Shown piece after piece: positions 42,394 to 49,710 of a DNA stretch of 64,000 bases. The notes under the pieces were generated by a model, which was given only the letters and a program-made list of their open reading frames with translations, was not told the origin of the DNA and ran no database searches. The stretch covers positions 310,001-374,000 of the forward strand of contig JAIXWO010000021.1 in NCBI GenBank assembly GCA_027491235.1, written 5' to 3'. The DNA is from Sphingomonadales bacterium (lineage in GTDB: Bacteria; Pseudomonadota; Alphaproteobacteria; Sphingomonadales; Sphingomonadaceae). Each line of letters opens with the position of its first letter. Within the stretch, counting starts at the first letter, position 1. A program made the position numbers and the translations under genes.

Positions 42394-42574
42394 CGGGATA
42401 CATCTCCTTCAACCGCGCCAGATCATCGGCACCGGCCGTTTCGGACTGGGGGGCGAGCGCGTTCAGCACGGCGGCAAGCTCCGCCGGTGTGGCGGTCCAG
42501 AACACGGCGGGCGGCCAGCCGAGCAGGGCGCCCGCCAGTCCGGCCAAGCGTCCGGCAGAATCGGCAAAGCTCAT
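42386..42574 (-). CDS. GTA tail assembly chaperone (g10.1-like)
   Basis: This 62-aa protein begins MSFADSAGRLAGLAGALLGWPPAVFW and contains ATPAELAAVLNALAP, the pattern of the short GTA tail chaperone found between g10 and g11. ATG 42574 overlaps the g10-like stop by 4 bp; a longer frame upstream is rejected. It ends KEMYPDG and overlaps the tape-measure start by 8 bp. Confidence 0.85.
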   Translation of the reverse strand: MSFADSAGRLAGLAGALLGWPPAVFWTATPAELAAVLNALAPQSETAGADDLARLKEMYPDG

Positions 42575-42864
42575 CGCCCTTGCAGGATCTGGCCGAGCAG
42601 GATGCGCAGCGCAGGCGTTGCGGCCGCCAGACCACCGCGCACGACCGCATCGGCAAAGGCCTCGCGCCGCAGATCGTCCTGCACCCGGCAATGCCAGAAC
42701 AAAGCGACCATTTCAGACAGAGCCAGCCGCCCGTCCGCCGCACGCTCGACGAGCGCGAAGAGCGGGCCAAGCTCGGCTTCAGCGGCGACCAAAGCGGTGA
42801 AGGTCGGGCGCAGGACATGACCCGCGACCTCCGCCTCGCCGCGCACCGGATTGGCGCTGCTCAC
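42571..42864 (-). CDS. GTA-gp10 family protein (tail assembly)
   Basis: The 97-aa product starts at GTG 42864, overlapping the major tail protein stop (GTGA), and begins with SSANPVRGEAEVAGHVLRPTFTALVAAEAELG, the GTA-gp10/DUF3356 signature; FWHCRVQDD follows. In phages this position encodes the first tail chaperone, often linked to the second by frameshifting. Here the two overlap by ATGA instead, so they are made as separate proteins. Confidence 0.88.
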   Translation of the reverse strand: MSSANPVRGEAEVAGHVLRPTFTALVAAEAELGPLFALVERAADGRLALSEMVALFWHCRVQDDLRREAFADAVVRGGLAAATPALRILLGQILQGR

Positions 42865-43268
42865 AGGCTCGTCACCGGACCGGAGCTTTCGAGCGCGAGC
42901 GTGTAGTTGCGCTCCCCGTTGAAATCGCCCGCATAGTCAAGCCGCGCGACGAGGAATTTACCCCGCAGCCGTTCGCCGCTTTCAAAGCTGAGCTCATAGT
43001 CATCGAGCACACCCGACAGGGCATTGGTCTTTATGCGTGTCTCGGCAACGGAACCTGTAAAGATGCCTGCACCTGAGACCGAAACCGAACGGACACCCGC
43101 GCCTGACAGCAGCTCGCGCCAGCCGCCCGACCCCTTGTGCGTGATGACCACCGCCTCGCCATTGATGCTGAGTTGCGTGGTCCTGAGGCCCGCCACGGTC
43201 TGATAAACAGGCGGCGACGCGCCATCACCGACTTTCAAAAGGAAGGCGCTGCCCTTTTCTGCTGGCAT
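42861..43268 (-). CDS. GTA major tail protein (g9-like)
   Basis: The 135-aa tail-tube protein starts at ATG 43268 behind CAGGAGAT, beginning MPAEKGSAFLLKVGDG. It contains TVAGLRTTQLSINGEAVVIT, VSVSGAGIFTGS and LDDYELSFESGERLRGKFLVARLDYAG, as in the TP901-1/GTA tail tube. It polymerises as hexameric rings around the tape measure. The longer frame to 43424 is out of family. Confidence 0.92.
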   Translation of the reverse strand: MPAEKGSAFLLKVGDGASPPVYQTVAGLRTTQLSINGEAVVITHKGSGGWRELLSGAGVRSVSVSGAGIFTGSVAETRIKTNALSGVLDDYELSFESGERLRGKFLVARLDYAGDFNGERNYTLALESSGPVTSL

Positions 43269-43269
43269 A

Positions 43270-43671
43270 TCAAATCTCCTGGTCTTGAAGGATGCGGATG
43301 CGGTGTTCGACAAGGCCCGCCCAGGGGCCGGCCGCGTCCCGCGCGATGAGGGTGCGGAGGAAGATGAGGCTGATGATCTGCCCGCCCTCCAGCGTGCGGG
43401 GGAAGGTCGCCATGGCGGCCTCAACGGCGCCGGTCAGACGATGCAGCCGCGCAGGCACCTCGCCATCATCCCACAAGGTCACGGCAAAGCGGATCTCTCG
43501 ACCTTGTTCGGTCTTGGTGCTCCAGTCGCTTACCAGCCCATCGCCGATGGCGGCATAAGGGAAGACGGCGCGCGGCGGTGGCCCGTCATAAACGCCTGTC
43601 AATTCGACCAAAGCCGGGTCGGCCGACAGATGCGCGACGACCGCCTGTTGCAGGGCAGTCACCGCGCTCAT
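43270..43671 (-). CDS. GTA tail terminator, DUF3168 (g8-like)
   Basis: The 133-aa protein has TALQQAVVAHLSADPALVELTGVYDGPPPRAVFPYAAIGDG and a central EIRFAVTLWDDGE, the DUF3168 pattern. This family caps the tail tube and links it to the head connector. It lies 1 bp before the major tail gene and overlaps the 64-aa gene upstream by 4 bp. Confidence 0.9.
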   Translation of the reverse strand: MSAVTALQQAVVAHLSADPALVELTGVYDGPPPRAVFPYAAIGDGLVSDWSTKTEQGREIRFAVTLWDDGEVPARLHRLTGAVEAAMATFPRTLEGGQIISLIFLRTLIARDAAGPWAGLVEHRIRILQDQEI

Positions 43672-43862
43672 CGCCCGAAACTCCGCAACGCAGGGTCGGT
43701 GATGAGGCGGCGGCGCAAGCGCTTGCCCGAAAGGACAACGCCCTCCTCAGTGCGGGTGACAGTGATGCCCGGCGGGGGCGTGTCCTGCGCCAGACGCTCA
43801 ATCTGAGCGTTACGCCTTTGCGCGGCCATGGCCTGCGCCGTTCCGATGATCCGTTCCAACAT
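43668..43862 (-). CDS. Small unrecognised GTA gene, 64 aa
   Basis: The function is not recognised. This 64-aa basic protein (MLERIIGTAQAMAAQRRN, then PPPGITVTRTEEGVVLSGKRLRRR) overlaps neighbours at both ends, by 4 bp with the DUF3168 gene and by 1 bp with the head-tail adaptor. Its position between head closure and tail terminator suggests a connector accessory or a short relative of HK97 gp10-type proteins. The overlaps make expression likely. Confidence 0.7.
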   Translation of the reverse strand: MLERIIGTAQAMAAQRRNAQIERLAQDTPPPGITVTRTEEGVVLSGKRLRRRLITDPALRSFGR

Positions 43863-44188
43863 CAGCGGACCTCCTCACAGCTGAGCACCATTTGGGCGGG
43901 CGTTTGCGGGTCACTCACGACGCCGCGCACGCGCAAATATCGACCGCGCCAGACCAGCCGTGTGCCGGGGCCAATCCCTTCCCGCTTGCGCAGCGTGACC
44001 GACCAGCGGGGCAGCGCGGAGAGCGCCTCTGCAGCGGCGAGATCAGCGGGCATAAGCGGTGTGATCGCTGCCCAGGCCGCGCCATCATAAAGATAGCCAC
44101 CCGTCCGCCCGCCCAGCGCATCGCGCGCGGCATTGGGTTGTTCGATGGTCACGCGTTCACGCAGTGCGCCTGCAAACTCCCTGCTCAT
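43862..44188 (-). CDS. GTA head-tail adaptor / stopper (g7-like)
   Basis: The 108-aa protein starts at ATG 44188, overlapping the connector stop (ATGA), and has REFAGALRERVTIEQPNAARDALGGRTGGYL and SVTLRKREGIGPGTRLVWRGRYLRVRGV, the phage head-tail joining family. It forms the stopper ring below the connector. An upstream TTG in frame is rejected. Confidence 0.9.
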   Translation of the reverse strand: MSREFAGALRERVTIEQPNAARDALGGRTGGYLYDGAAWAAITPLMPADLAAAEALSALPRWSVTLRKREGIGPGTRLVWRGRYLRVRGVVSDPQTPAQMVLSCEEVR

Positions 44189-44736
44189 GCCAGACGCAGC
44201 CTGCGCCAAGGGCGGAGCAGCGCGGCGACCGCAGCAGGTGGGCCGATATCATCCGCGGCATCGCGGTGCGCATGGATGTGTGCCGCCAGACGGAGGATGC
44301 CGAGCCGCACCGGTTCCGGCAGGCCCGCCCAATTGGTGGAGAGCCCCGCGCTCAGCGACACGCGCACGCGCCCCGCCAATCCGGGCTGGATGACCCGGAC
44401 CCAGCCTTGGGCATGCGCATCAATATCAATGCCATAATCCTCCACCGGCAGCGGAAAGGCAGCACCGTCGGCCGGTACGCCTTCTACGCCTGTAATGCTG
44501 CGCACCGGCGCGCTCGACAGGCGTTGCCAGCCGGAACCTGCGCTCAGCATTTCCGTCACGTCCCGCTGCAAGAGCAGCTGCGCGGTAAAGGCTTCGGCAA
44601 GTGCTGTGGCATCGGCAATCAGCCGGTCGAACAGCGCATCTTCGTCGGCATGCTCAATGCGCAGATAGGCCTTCGCCTCATCGCGCGCAGGCACCAGCAG
44701 CGCGCCCGGAATAGGGCTCGGTTCAATCATGGTCAT
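44185..44736 (-). CDS. GTA head-tail connector (g6-like)
   Basis: The 183-aa adaptor is helical with EAKAYLRIEHADEDALFDRLIADATALAEAFT, the gp6-like connector signature, and a beta insert, then PEPVRLGILRLAAHIHAHRD. Two ATGs (44736 and 44730) are possible; the GGGGAT site better suits 44730. It lies 22 bp after the SGNH-hydrolase gene, one of the few non-overlapping junctions, consistent with a later insertion upstream. Confidence 0.88.
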   Translation of the reverse strand: MTMIEPSPIPGALLVPARDEAKAYLRIEHADEDALFDRLIADATALAEAFTAQLLLQRDVTEMLSAGSGWQRLSSAPVRSITGVEGVPADGAAFPLPVEDYGIDIDAHAQGWVRVIQPGLAGRVRVSLSAGLSTNWAGLPEPVRLGILRLAAHIHAHRDAADDIGPPAAVAALLRPWRRLRLA

Positions 44737-44758
44737 ATCCCCGTTGGTGAGTGGGTGG

Positions 44759-46327
44759 TCAGGCCGCGACGCGCATCGCCCCGACCCGCGACAGGCGGAC
44801 GGTGGCGGAGACGTTCTGCACGGCAGCCGTCAGGTTGCGAAAATCAAGGTCGGCGCGCACCTGAATCTGGCTGATGTCGCTTTGCGCCGTCATGTTCTGG
44901 CTGAGCGCGACCTTGCCGGGGTCCTGAAAGTCCAGAACTTCGGTGCAATAATCCAGCCAGCTGCCGTCATAACAATCGAGGAAGGCAGGGGCCGACATGT
45001 TGATGACAGACCCGCCACGCCCGGTGAAGCCGGTCAGAAACTTGTTGGTCGTCGGGCTTTGCACGATGAGCGAGAGCGAGGCCCCGCTGAAATACTGCGC
45101 GCCTGCCTCCACCCGCATCCGCGCGACGCCGCGCAGCCTGTCGTTGATCGTCAGCCAACCATTGGCGAACAGGTTGGCCAGCGAAGCCAGCTGATAGACT
45201 TGGATCGTGCAGTTCGCATTGGCGGCGAGCGTGCCCGATATCGTCAGCTTGAACACCGGGAAGCCGCCGGGGTCTGTCTCCACACCCTTTTCAACCACGC
45301 AGGAAATGCCCGCGCCCGACCCGGTGACAAAGACGGTCCAGCCTTGCGGAATGCTCGTTGGCAGCGGCGCCACGCCCCACGTGCCGAGCACGCTGCCCGC
45401 CGTCCCCGGCGTAAAGATGGAGTTGGACATGATGGAGGGCTGCGCGGCCCCCAAAGACGCCAGCCCATTGGCCGTCGGCAAAGTGATTTGCGCGGGAAGC
45501 GTCGCCCAATTGGGCCAGATGGCGCTGAGCCGCTCGACAATCTTGGCCGCGATCCGTTTTGCGCCGAAGCCCGTGCAGTGCAGGCCGTCGCGCAGATAGC
45601 CCTGCTTGTTGCGGTAGAGCGTGCCCGAGGCCGGATCGACAAACTCGCCCCATGTATCGACGACGATCACATTGGCCCGCGCATTGGCATGGCCTGAGGC
45701 GAAATCGAGCGTCAGCAGCCAATCCGAATAGGCCTTGAAGTTGGCGGTTACGGTCTGCCCACCCAGCGTGCCATTGTCATTCACGCCCTTGGGCAGTTCG
45801 TTGCAGACGATCCACACCTTGGCAGGTGCTGTGTTGAGGATCGTCAGAATGTTGGTGCGCGAGGCGGCGAGATACCCTGCGTCCGACACGATCTGGTCAT
45901 TGGTGCCATAGAGCAGAATGCCAATCCCCGCCTCATGCGCATTGGCAAAATCGGCGCCCTTATTGTCGGAGAAATTGACTGCGCCGTCCGACCGCCAGGC
46001 ATCGCCGGCCGTCGCCACCCCATTGGCGTTCTGCCGGGGGAGGGCCGCGCCCTGATAGGTGGTCGAGGCGGGGACCGTGAAATTGGCGTTGCGCGCAATG
46101 CGCAGCTTATAGGCCGACAAGAGCTCAAGCCAGGGCGCATAGCCAAGGTTCTGCGTCCCTTGGATGAGGCCATTGGCCATATTGGCCGTGGTCTTGCCAT
46201 CCGCCGTGCGGCTGTCCCCATAGATGAGGAACCGCATATTGGCAGGGACCGGCGCCACTGGCCCGGCCGCGCCGCCCGACGGGCGCTGGGTGAGCGCCAG
46301 CCCGGTGTCAAAGCCCAGACCCGTCAT
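44759..46327 (-). CDS. SGNH-hydrolase head-spike/fibre protein
   Basis: The 522-aa product has an SGNH esterase domain in residues 30-270: block I FLIYGDSRT with Ser39, block III YGTND (Asn143), and block V RDGLHCTGFG with Asp247 and His250. The C-terminal 240 residues are beta-rich like a carbohydrate-binding or fibre domain. Its start overlaps the stop of the spike-base gene by 1 bp (TGATG), so they are co-expressed. An enzymatic spike that deacetylates surface polysaccharide is the likely role (inference). There is no signal peptide. Confidence 0.82.
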   Translation of the reverse strand: MTGLGFDTGLALTQRPSGGAAGPVAPVPANMRFLIYGDSRTADGKTTANMANGLIQGTQNLGYAPWLELLSAYKLRIARNANFTVPASTTYQGAALPRQNANGVATAGDAWRSDGAVNFSDNKGADFANAHEAGIGILLYGTNDQIVSDAGYLAASRTNILTILNTAPAKVWIVCNELPKGVNDNGTLGGQTVTANFKAYSDWLLTLDFASGHANARANVIVVDTWGEFVDPASGTLYRNKQGYLRDGLHCTGFGAKRIAAKIVERLSAIWPNWATLPAQITLPTANGLASLGAAQPSIMSNSIFTPGTAGSVLGTWGVAPLPTSIPQGWTVFVTGSGAGISCVVEKGVETDPGGFPVFKLTISGTLAANANCTIQVYQLASLANLFANGWLTINDRLRGVARMRVEAGAQYFSGASLSLIVQSPTTNKFLTGFTGRGGSVINMSAPAFLDCYDGSWLDYCTEVLDFQDPGKVALSQNMTAQSDISQIQVRADLDFRNLTAAVQNVSATVRLSRVGAMRVAA

Positions 46328-46593
46328 CAGTAGAGCGCCACAATGTCCGCCGCCGTCGTGCCCGTTGCGCGGACAAAGCCGGGGCGAAAGGGCAGCACGG
46401 AGCCTGCAGGCACATTGCGGAAGGTGACGTCCGCCGTGCCATTCACACCGCGCATCACGATATGCCCGCCCGTGCCGATGAACAGCGCCTTGGGGGTGGT
46501 GACAACGGGATTGGTGTCATGCGGCACAAGCGCTGCGGCATCTTCAGCGGGCGACGTGACGCTGTCGGCGGACGCGGCAAAGGGATCAGGCAT
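46327..46593 (-). CDS. GTA head-spike base protein (Rcc01079-like)
   Basis: The 88-aa protein begins MPDPFAASADSVTSPAEDAAALVPHD and contains KALFIGTGGHIVMRGVNG, TFRNVPAGSVLPFRP and RATGTTAADIVALY. I recall this as the spike-base family named after Rcc01079 of R. capsulatus, which seats the head spikes on capsid vertices and helps bind capsule. There the gene is outside the main GTA cluster; here it is inside, right after the capsid gene (75 bp). Confidence 0.85.
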   Translation of the reverse strand: MPDPFAASADSVTSPAEDAAALVPHDTNPVVTTPKALFIGTGGHIVMRGVNGTADVTFRNVPAGSVLPFRPGFVRATGTTAADIVALY

Positions 46594-46667
46594 CGGGGCC
46601 TCCGTTCAAGTGAAAAGGGGAAGGAAAGGCCTCTCCCCGCCCGAAAGCGCGGGAGAGGCCAGGCGCA

Positions 46668-47735
46668 TCAGCTCGCCGAGAATTTCAGCAGCTTGATCGC
46701 CTCAGAGTTGGAGACCGACCCGCCGACGCGCTTGGTCGCGTAGAAGTTGACGAACGGCTTGTTGGTGAACGGATCACGCAGCACGGTCGTCTCCGCCCGC
46801 TCAGCGATCAAATAGCCCGCCTTGAAATTGCCGAACGCGATCGAGTGGCTGTTGGCCGCAATGTCGGGCATGTCTTCTGCCTCGATCACCGGATAGCCGA
46901 GCAGCGTATTGGGCTGGCCCGCAACCAGACCCGGCTGGAAGAGGAAGGCCCCATCGGTTGTCTTGAACTTGCGGATCACGGCGAGTGTCGCTGAATTCAT
47001 CACCCACACCGCCCCCTGGCGATAGGGCGCCCGCAGCGTGTGGACGAGATCAACAAGCTTGTCCTGCGGGTTGGTGGCGAATGCACCGGCGGCCCCTGTC
47101 GGCACATATTGAAGGACACCAAAGGCGCGGGTCGCATCGCCGGTGAGGACAGGCGTGCCGGTCAAAAAGCCGCGCGGCCGGTTGGTGCCGCTGCCCGACA
47201 CGAACGCTGTGCCTTCAGCCTTGGCAAACTCAGCGGAGATTTCGCTCGCCAGCCAGCCTTCGACATCGAACGCCGCATCATCGAGCATCGCCTGAGTGGC
47301 GGCGGGATTGGCATAGAGATCACCAAAGCTTGGGATGACTTCATTGAAGGTCGGGGTTCCCGTTTCCGGACGTGCCTGTGTTTCGGAGGCCCAGCCGGAA
47401 GAAACGCCGTTCTGCGTCACCAGTTTGCGATAGCCGGCCGAACCAACGCGCACGACATTGGCGATCTGGCGGATGGGGGAGGCCGCCTTCAGCAGCGCGT
47501 CAATATTGCCGTCAATCTCGCGCGGAATGGCAAAGCCGCCATCCGGCCCGGTCGTGCCGGTAAAGCTCTTCAGTTCAACATCGGTGCCGCGACGGACATA
47601 GCCGTCGATAAATGCAGCACGCGCCGGGTCTGCCGTGCGGGCGCCCGAGAGCGCGGGGCGGTTGGCGATCACCGGCGGCAGCTCCACGGTGTCAAATGCC
47701 GCATCAATGGCGTCGGCCTTCACTTCATAGTCCAT
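46668..47735 (-). CDS. GTA major capsid protein, HK97 fold
   Basis: The 355-aa capsid protein has a short N-terminal delta-like region, then LKSFTGTTGPDGGFAIPREIDGNIDALLK, the usual start of the mature HK97-type shell protein. Later come FVSGSGTNRPRGFL, VWVMNSATLAVIRKFKT, LLGYPVIEAEDMPDI and FGNFKAGYLIAERAETTVLRDPFT. ATG 47735 follows AGGAGAAACTGC. The N-terminal region (about 55 aa) is shorter than the delta domain of HK97 itself. It overlaps the protease gene by 16 bp. Confidence 0.95.
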   Translation of the reverse strand: MDYEVKADAIDAAFDTVELPPVIANRPALSGARTADPARAAFIDGYVRRGTDVELKSFTGTTGPDGGFAIPREIDGNIDALLKAASPIRQIANVVRVGSAGYRKLVTQNGVSSGWASETQARPETGTPTFNEVIPSFGDLYANPAATQAMLDDAAFDVEGWLASEISAEFAKAEGTAFVSGSGTNRPRGFLTGTPVLTGDATRAFGVLQYVPTGAAGAFATNPQDKLVDLVHTLRAPYRQGAVWVMNSATLAVIRKFKTTDGAFLFQPGLVAGQPNTLLGYPVIEAEDMPDIAANSHSIAFGNFKAGYLIAERAETTVLRDPFTNKPFVNFYATKRVGGSVSNSEAIKLLKFSAS

Positions 47736-48148
47736 GCAGTTTCTCCTGTTTGGGATTCGTTTGATTGGGGCTCGCCGGATTGAGGGTGGGTGGCGATGAT
47801 GCGCGCCAGCGGCTGCATCGGCTGCGCGACGAGGCTGACCTCGATGAGGTCAAGCGCGTTGAGTTCCCGGAAAGGACCGGTCTTGCCCGCCGCGCGGACG
47901 CGATAGCCAAAGGACAGGCCCTGCCCGATAGGGACAGCGCGCCCCGTGATGGTGCCGGTGACGCGCAGACCGCGATCATCCTCCAGCACCGTATCGACCG
48001 TGCCGATGCGACGAGTGGCGTCATGACACCAGAAGACGGGAAGCCCGGCCTTTGCGCCGTCAAAGGCGCCTTTGCGGATGATGTCTCCGCCTCTGTCGGG
48101 ATGGTCGAAAATGGCGGCATAGCCTGCAAAGCGGACGGTGACCGTCAT
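47720..48148 (-). CDS. GTA prohead protease, HK97 family
   Basis: The 142-aa serine protease trims the capsid precursor. Motifs are FAGYAAIFDHPDRGGDIIRKGAF, VFWCHD with the catalytic His, GLSFGYR with the Ser, and LIEVSLVAQP. It overlaps the DUF6127 gene upstream by 4 bp and the capsid gene downstream by 16 bp. Confidence 0.93.
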   Translation of the reverse strand: MTVTVRFAGYAAIFDHPDRGGDIIRKGAFDGAKAGLPVFWCHDATRRIGTVDTVLEDDRGLRVTGTITGRAVPIGQGLSFGYRVRAAGKTGPFRELNALDLIEVSLVAQPMQPLARIIATHPQSGEPQSNESQTGETAWTMK

Positions 48149-48456
48149 CTGGCGATCAGCTCGCTCAGGCCCAGCCGGACAGCCAAGCCGACGAGCAGAA
48201 GCGCCAGCGCCCCGCGCACCAGCCAGCCGAGCACGGCCTTACGCACCGTCGTCTTGGCGTCACGCCAGGCCGACAGCAGCTCGCGCAGTTCGGCCATATC
48301 CTTGGCTGCACTGTCGTCTGACAGGCCGAGCCGCGCCAGCGCACGCGCCGCCCCAAGGTCCGACGCTTCTTCGATGAGCGCCCGCAGCGTCACAAGGTCC
48401 GATCCACGCGCTTCAGCTTGGGCGGCGAGGTGGATGAGCATATTTGAATTGGTCAT
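48145..48456 (-). CDS. DUF6127-like small membrane protein in GTA cluster
   Basis: Starting at ATG 48456, which overlaps the portal stop by 4 bp, the 103-aa protein has a helical N-terminus (MLIHLAAQAEARGSDLVTLRALIEEASDLGAA) and a C-terminal transmembrane helix (VLGWLVRGALALLLVGLAVRL). It occupies the place of g3.5 in the Rhodobacter GTA. The name DUF6127 is from memory. The function is unknown; a scaffold or membrane anchor during head assembly is possible. Confidence 0.75.
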   Translation of the reverse strand: MTNSNMLIHLAAQAEARGSDLVTLRALIEEASDLGAARALARLGLSDDSAAKDMAELRELLSAWRDAKTTVRKAVLGWLVRGALALLLVGLAVRLGLSELIAR

Positions 48457-49553
48457 GGGGCGGTCTCCACTGGGGCAAGGCCGACAAGGGCGCGCTTCTC
48501 TTCGGGGGTCAGAAAGTCTGCCGCCGTCACCTGTGCCCAGAACCGTTCGCGGTCTTCGCTGAGCGCAGGCACGCGGTCGGCATCGACGCGCAGGGTGAGG
48601 CCGGCAAAGTGCGGCGACAGTCCTTCGGCAATGGCGTCCAAGATCTTGCCCGCCAGCGGCAGGATCGACTGGCGCCACAAGGCGCGATTGGCCTCGCGGT
48701 AATTGGCGTAGGTCGCATCGCCCGGCAGGCCGAGCAGCACGGGCGGCACCCCAAAGGCGAGCGCGATGTCGCGGGCGGCGGCGGCCTTCAGCGCGGCAAA
48801 GTCCATATCGGCGGGCGTCAGGGACAGCGCCTGCCAACGCAGGCCCCCTTCGAGCAACATCGGTCGCCCGGCATTCTTCGCGCCCGCAAAGCCCGCAGCC
48901 AGCTCCTCGCGCAGCCGGTCAAATTGTTCGGCGGACAGCTGTTCCGCCGCCTCATGCACCAAAGCGCCGGACGGCCGCGCCGCATTGTCGAGCAGCGCTT
49001 TGTTCCAGGTCATCGCGGCACGGTGGACCGCCATCGGCCCCGCTGCTGCATCCAGACTGCCTAGGCCATAATGGTCGTCGAGCGGGTGGTGCGTGCGGAT
49101 ATGAATGACGCCGTCTGACGGCAGCAGCGTGGCGGCATCGCCCGCTTTATAGCGATACGCGATGGGCCAGCCGCGCGCATCCGCCTCCACCGAAACGCGT
49201 TCCGGGCGCAAGGCGAAGAGTTCCACAGGTGCGCCCGCCGGGTCGGTCAACAGCTGCACATAGCCATTGCCGTGGAGCAACAATTGCGTGGCCAACGTCT
49301 CCAGCAGTGCCTGCCCGCCGGATGTGGCGGAGACCAATTGCCCCGCTGCCTCATCACCCGCGACAAAGGGGATCGACGCCACACCTTCCGCCACCAGCCG
49401 CACCGCACGCTGGGCGATGGCGCAGCCGAGGTAAAGTTCGCGCAGCTGCACTTCATAAGCGCGCGGCCATTCCCCGCTGATCCAGTTCGCCACCCGCGTC
49501 AGCGCCGGACGCGCAGGCGCCCGGACGGCCGATTTCCAGCCAAAGAGTTTCAT
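48453..49553 (-). CDS. GTA portal protein
   Basis: The 366-aa HK97-family portal forms the DNA entry ring. It begins MKLFGWKSAVR at ATG 49553 behind GGAGAAAAAG and has YLGCAIAQRAVRLVAEGVASIPF, LLHGNGYVQLL, LDDHYGLGSLDAAAGPMAVHRAAMTWNKALLDN and AFGVPPVLLGLPGDATYANYREANRALW. The frame extends upstream into a palindromic repeat, which should not be translated. The gap to the terminase gene (157 bp) holds that repeat. Confidence 0.94.
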   Translation of the reverse strand: MKLFGWKSAVRAPARPALTRVANWISGEWPRAYEVQLRELYLGCAIAQRAVRLVAEGVASIPFVAGDEAAGQLVSATSGGQALLETLATQLLLHGNGYVQLLTDPAGAPVELFALRPERVSVEADARGWPIAYRYKAGDAATLLPSDGVIHIRTHHPLDDHYGLGSLDAAAGPMAVHRAAMTWNKALLDNAARPSGALVHEAAEQLSAEQFDRLREELAAGFAGAKNAGRPMLLEGGLRWQALSLTPADMDFAALKAAAARDIALAFGVPPVLLGLPGDATYANYREANRALWRQSILPLAGKILDAIAEGLSPHFAGLTLRVDADRVPALSEDRERFWAQVTAADFLTPEEKRALVGLAPVETAP

Positions 49554-49599
49554 CTTTTTCTCCAAATGGGTTTGTTGACGGCTAGCCCACCAACGCCGC

Positions 49600-49690
49600 T
49601 CGCCCTGAGCCTGTCGAAGGGCCGTACTTCGCTGTTCTTCAAAGTCCGGTGCCCAGTGAAGGACCACCCTTCGACAAGCTCAGGGTGAAC
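49600..49690. repeat. Dispersed palindromic repeat, family B, within GTA operon
   Basis: CGCCCTGAGCCTGTCGAAGG at the left and its near reverse complement CCTTCGACAAGCTCAGGGTG at the right enclose a spacer of about 50 bp. A related element is at 61057-61135. It lies between portal and large terminase, the one place where genes of this operon are well separated. Confidence 0.85.
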
Positions 49691-49710
49691 GGGGTGTATC
49701 GTGAAGCCGG

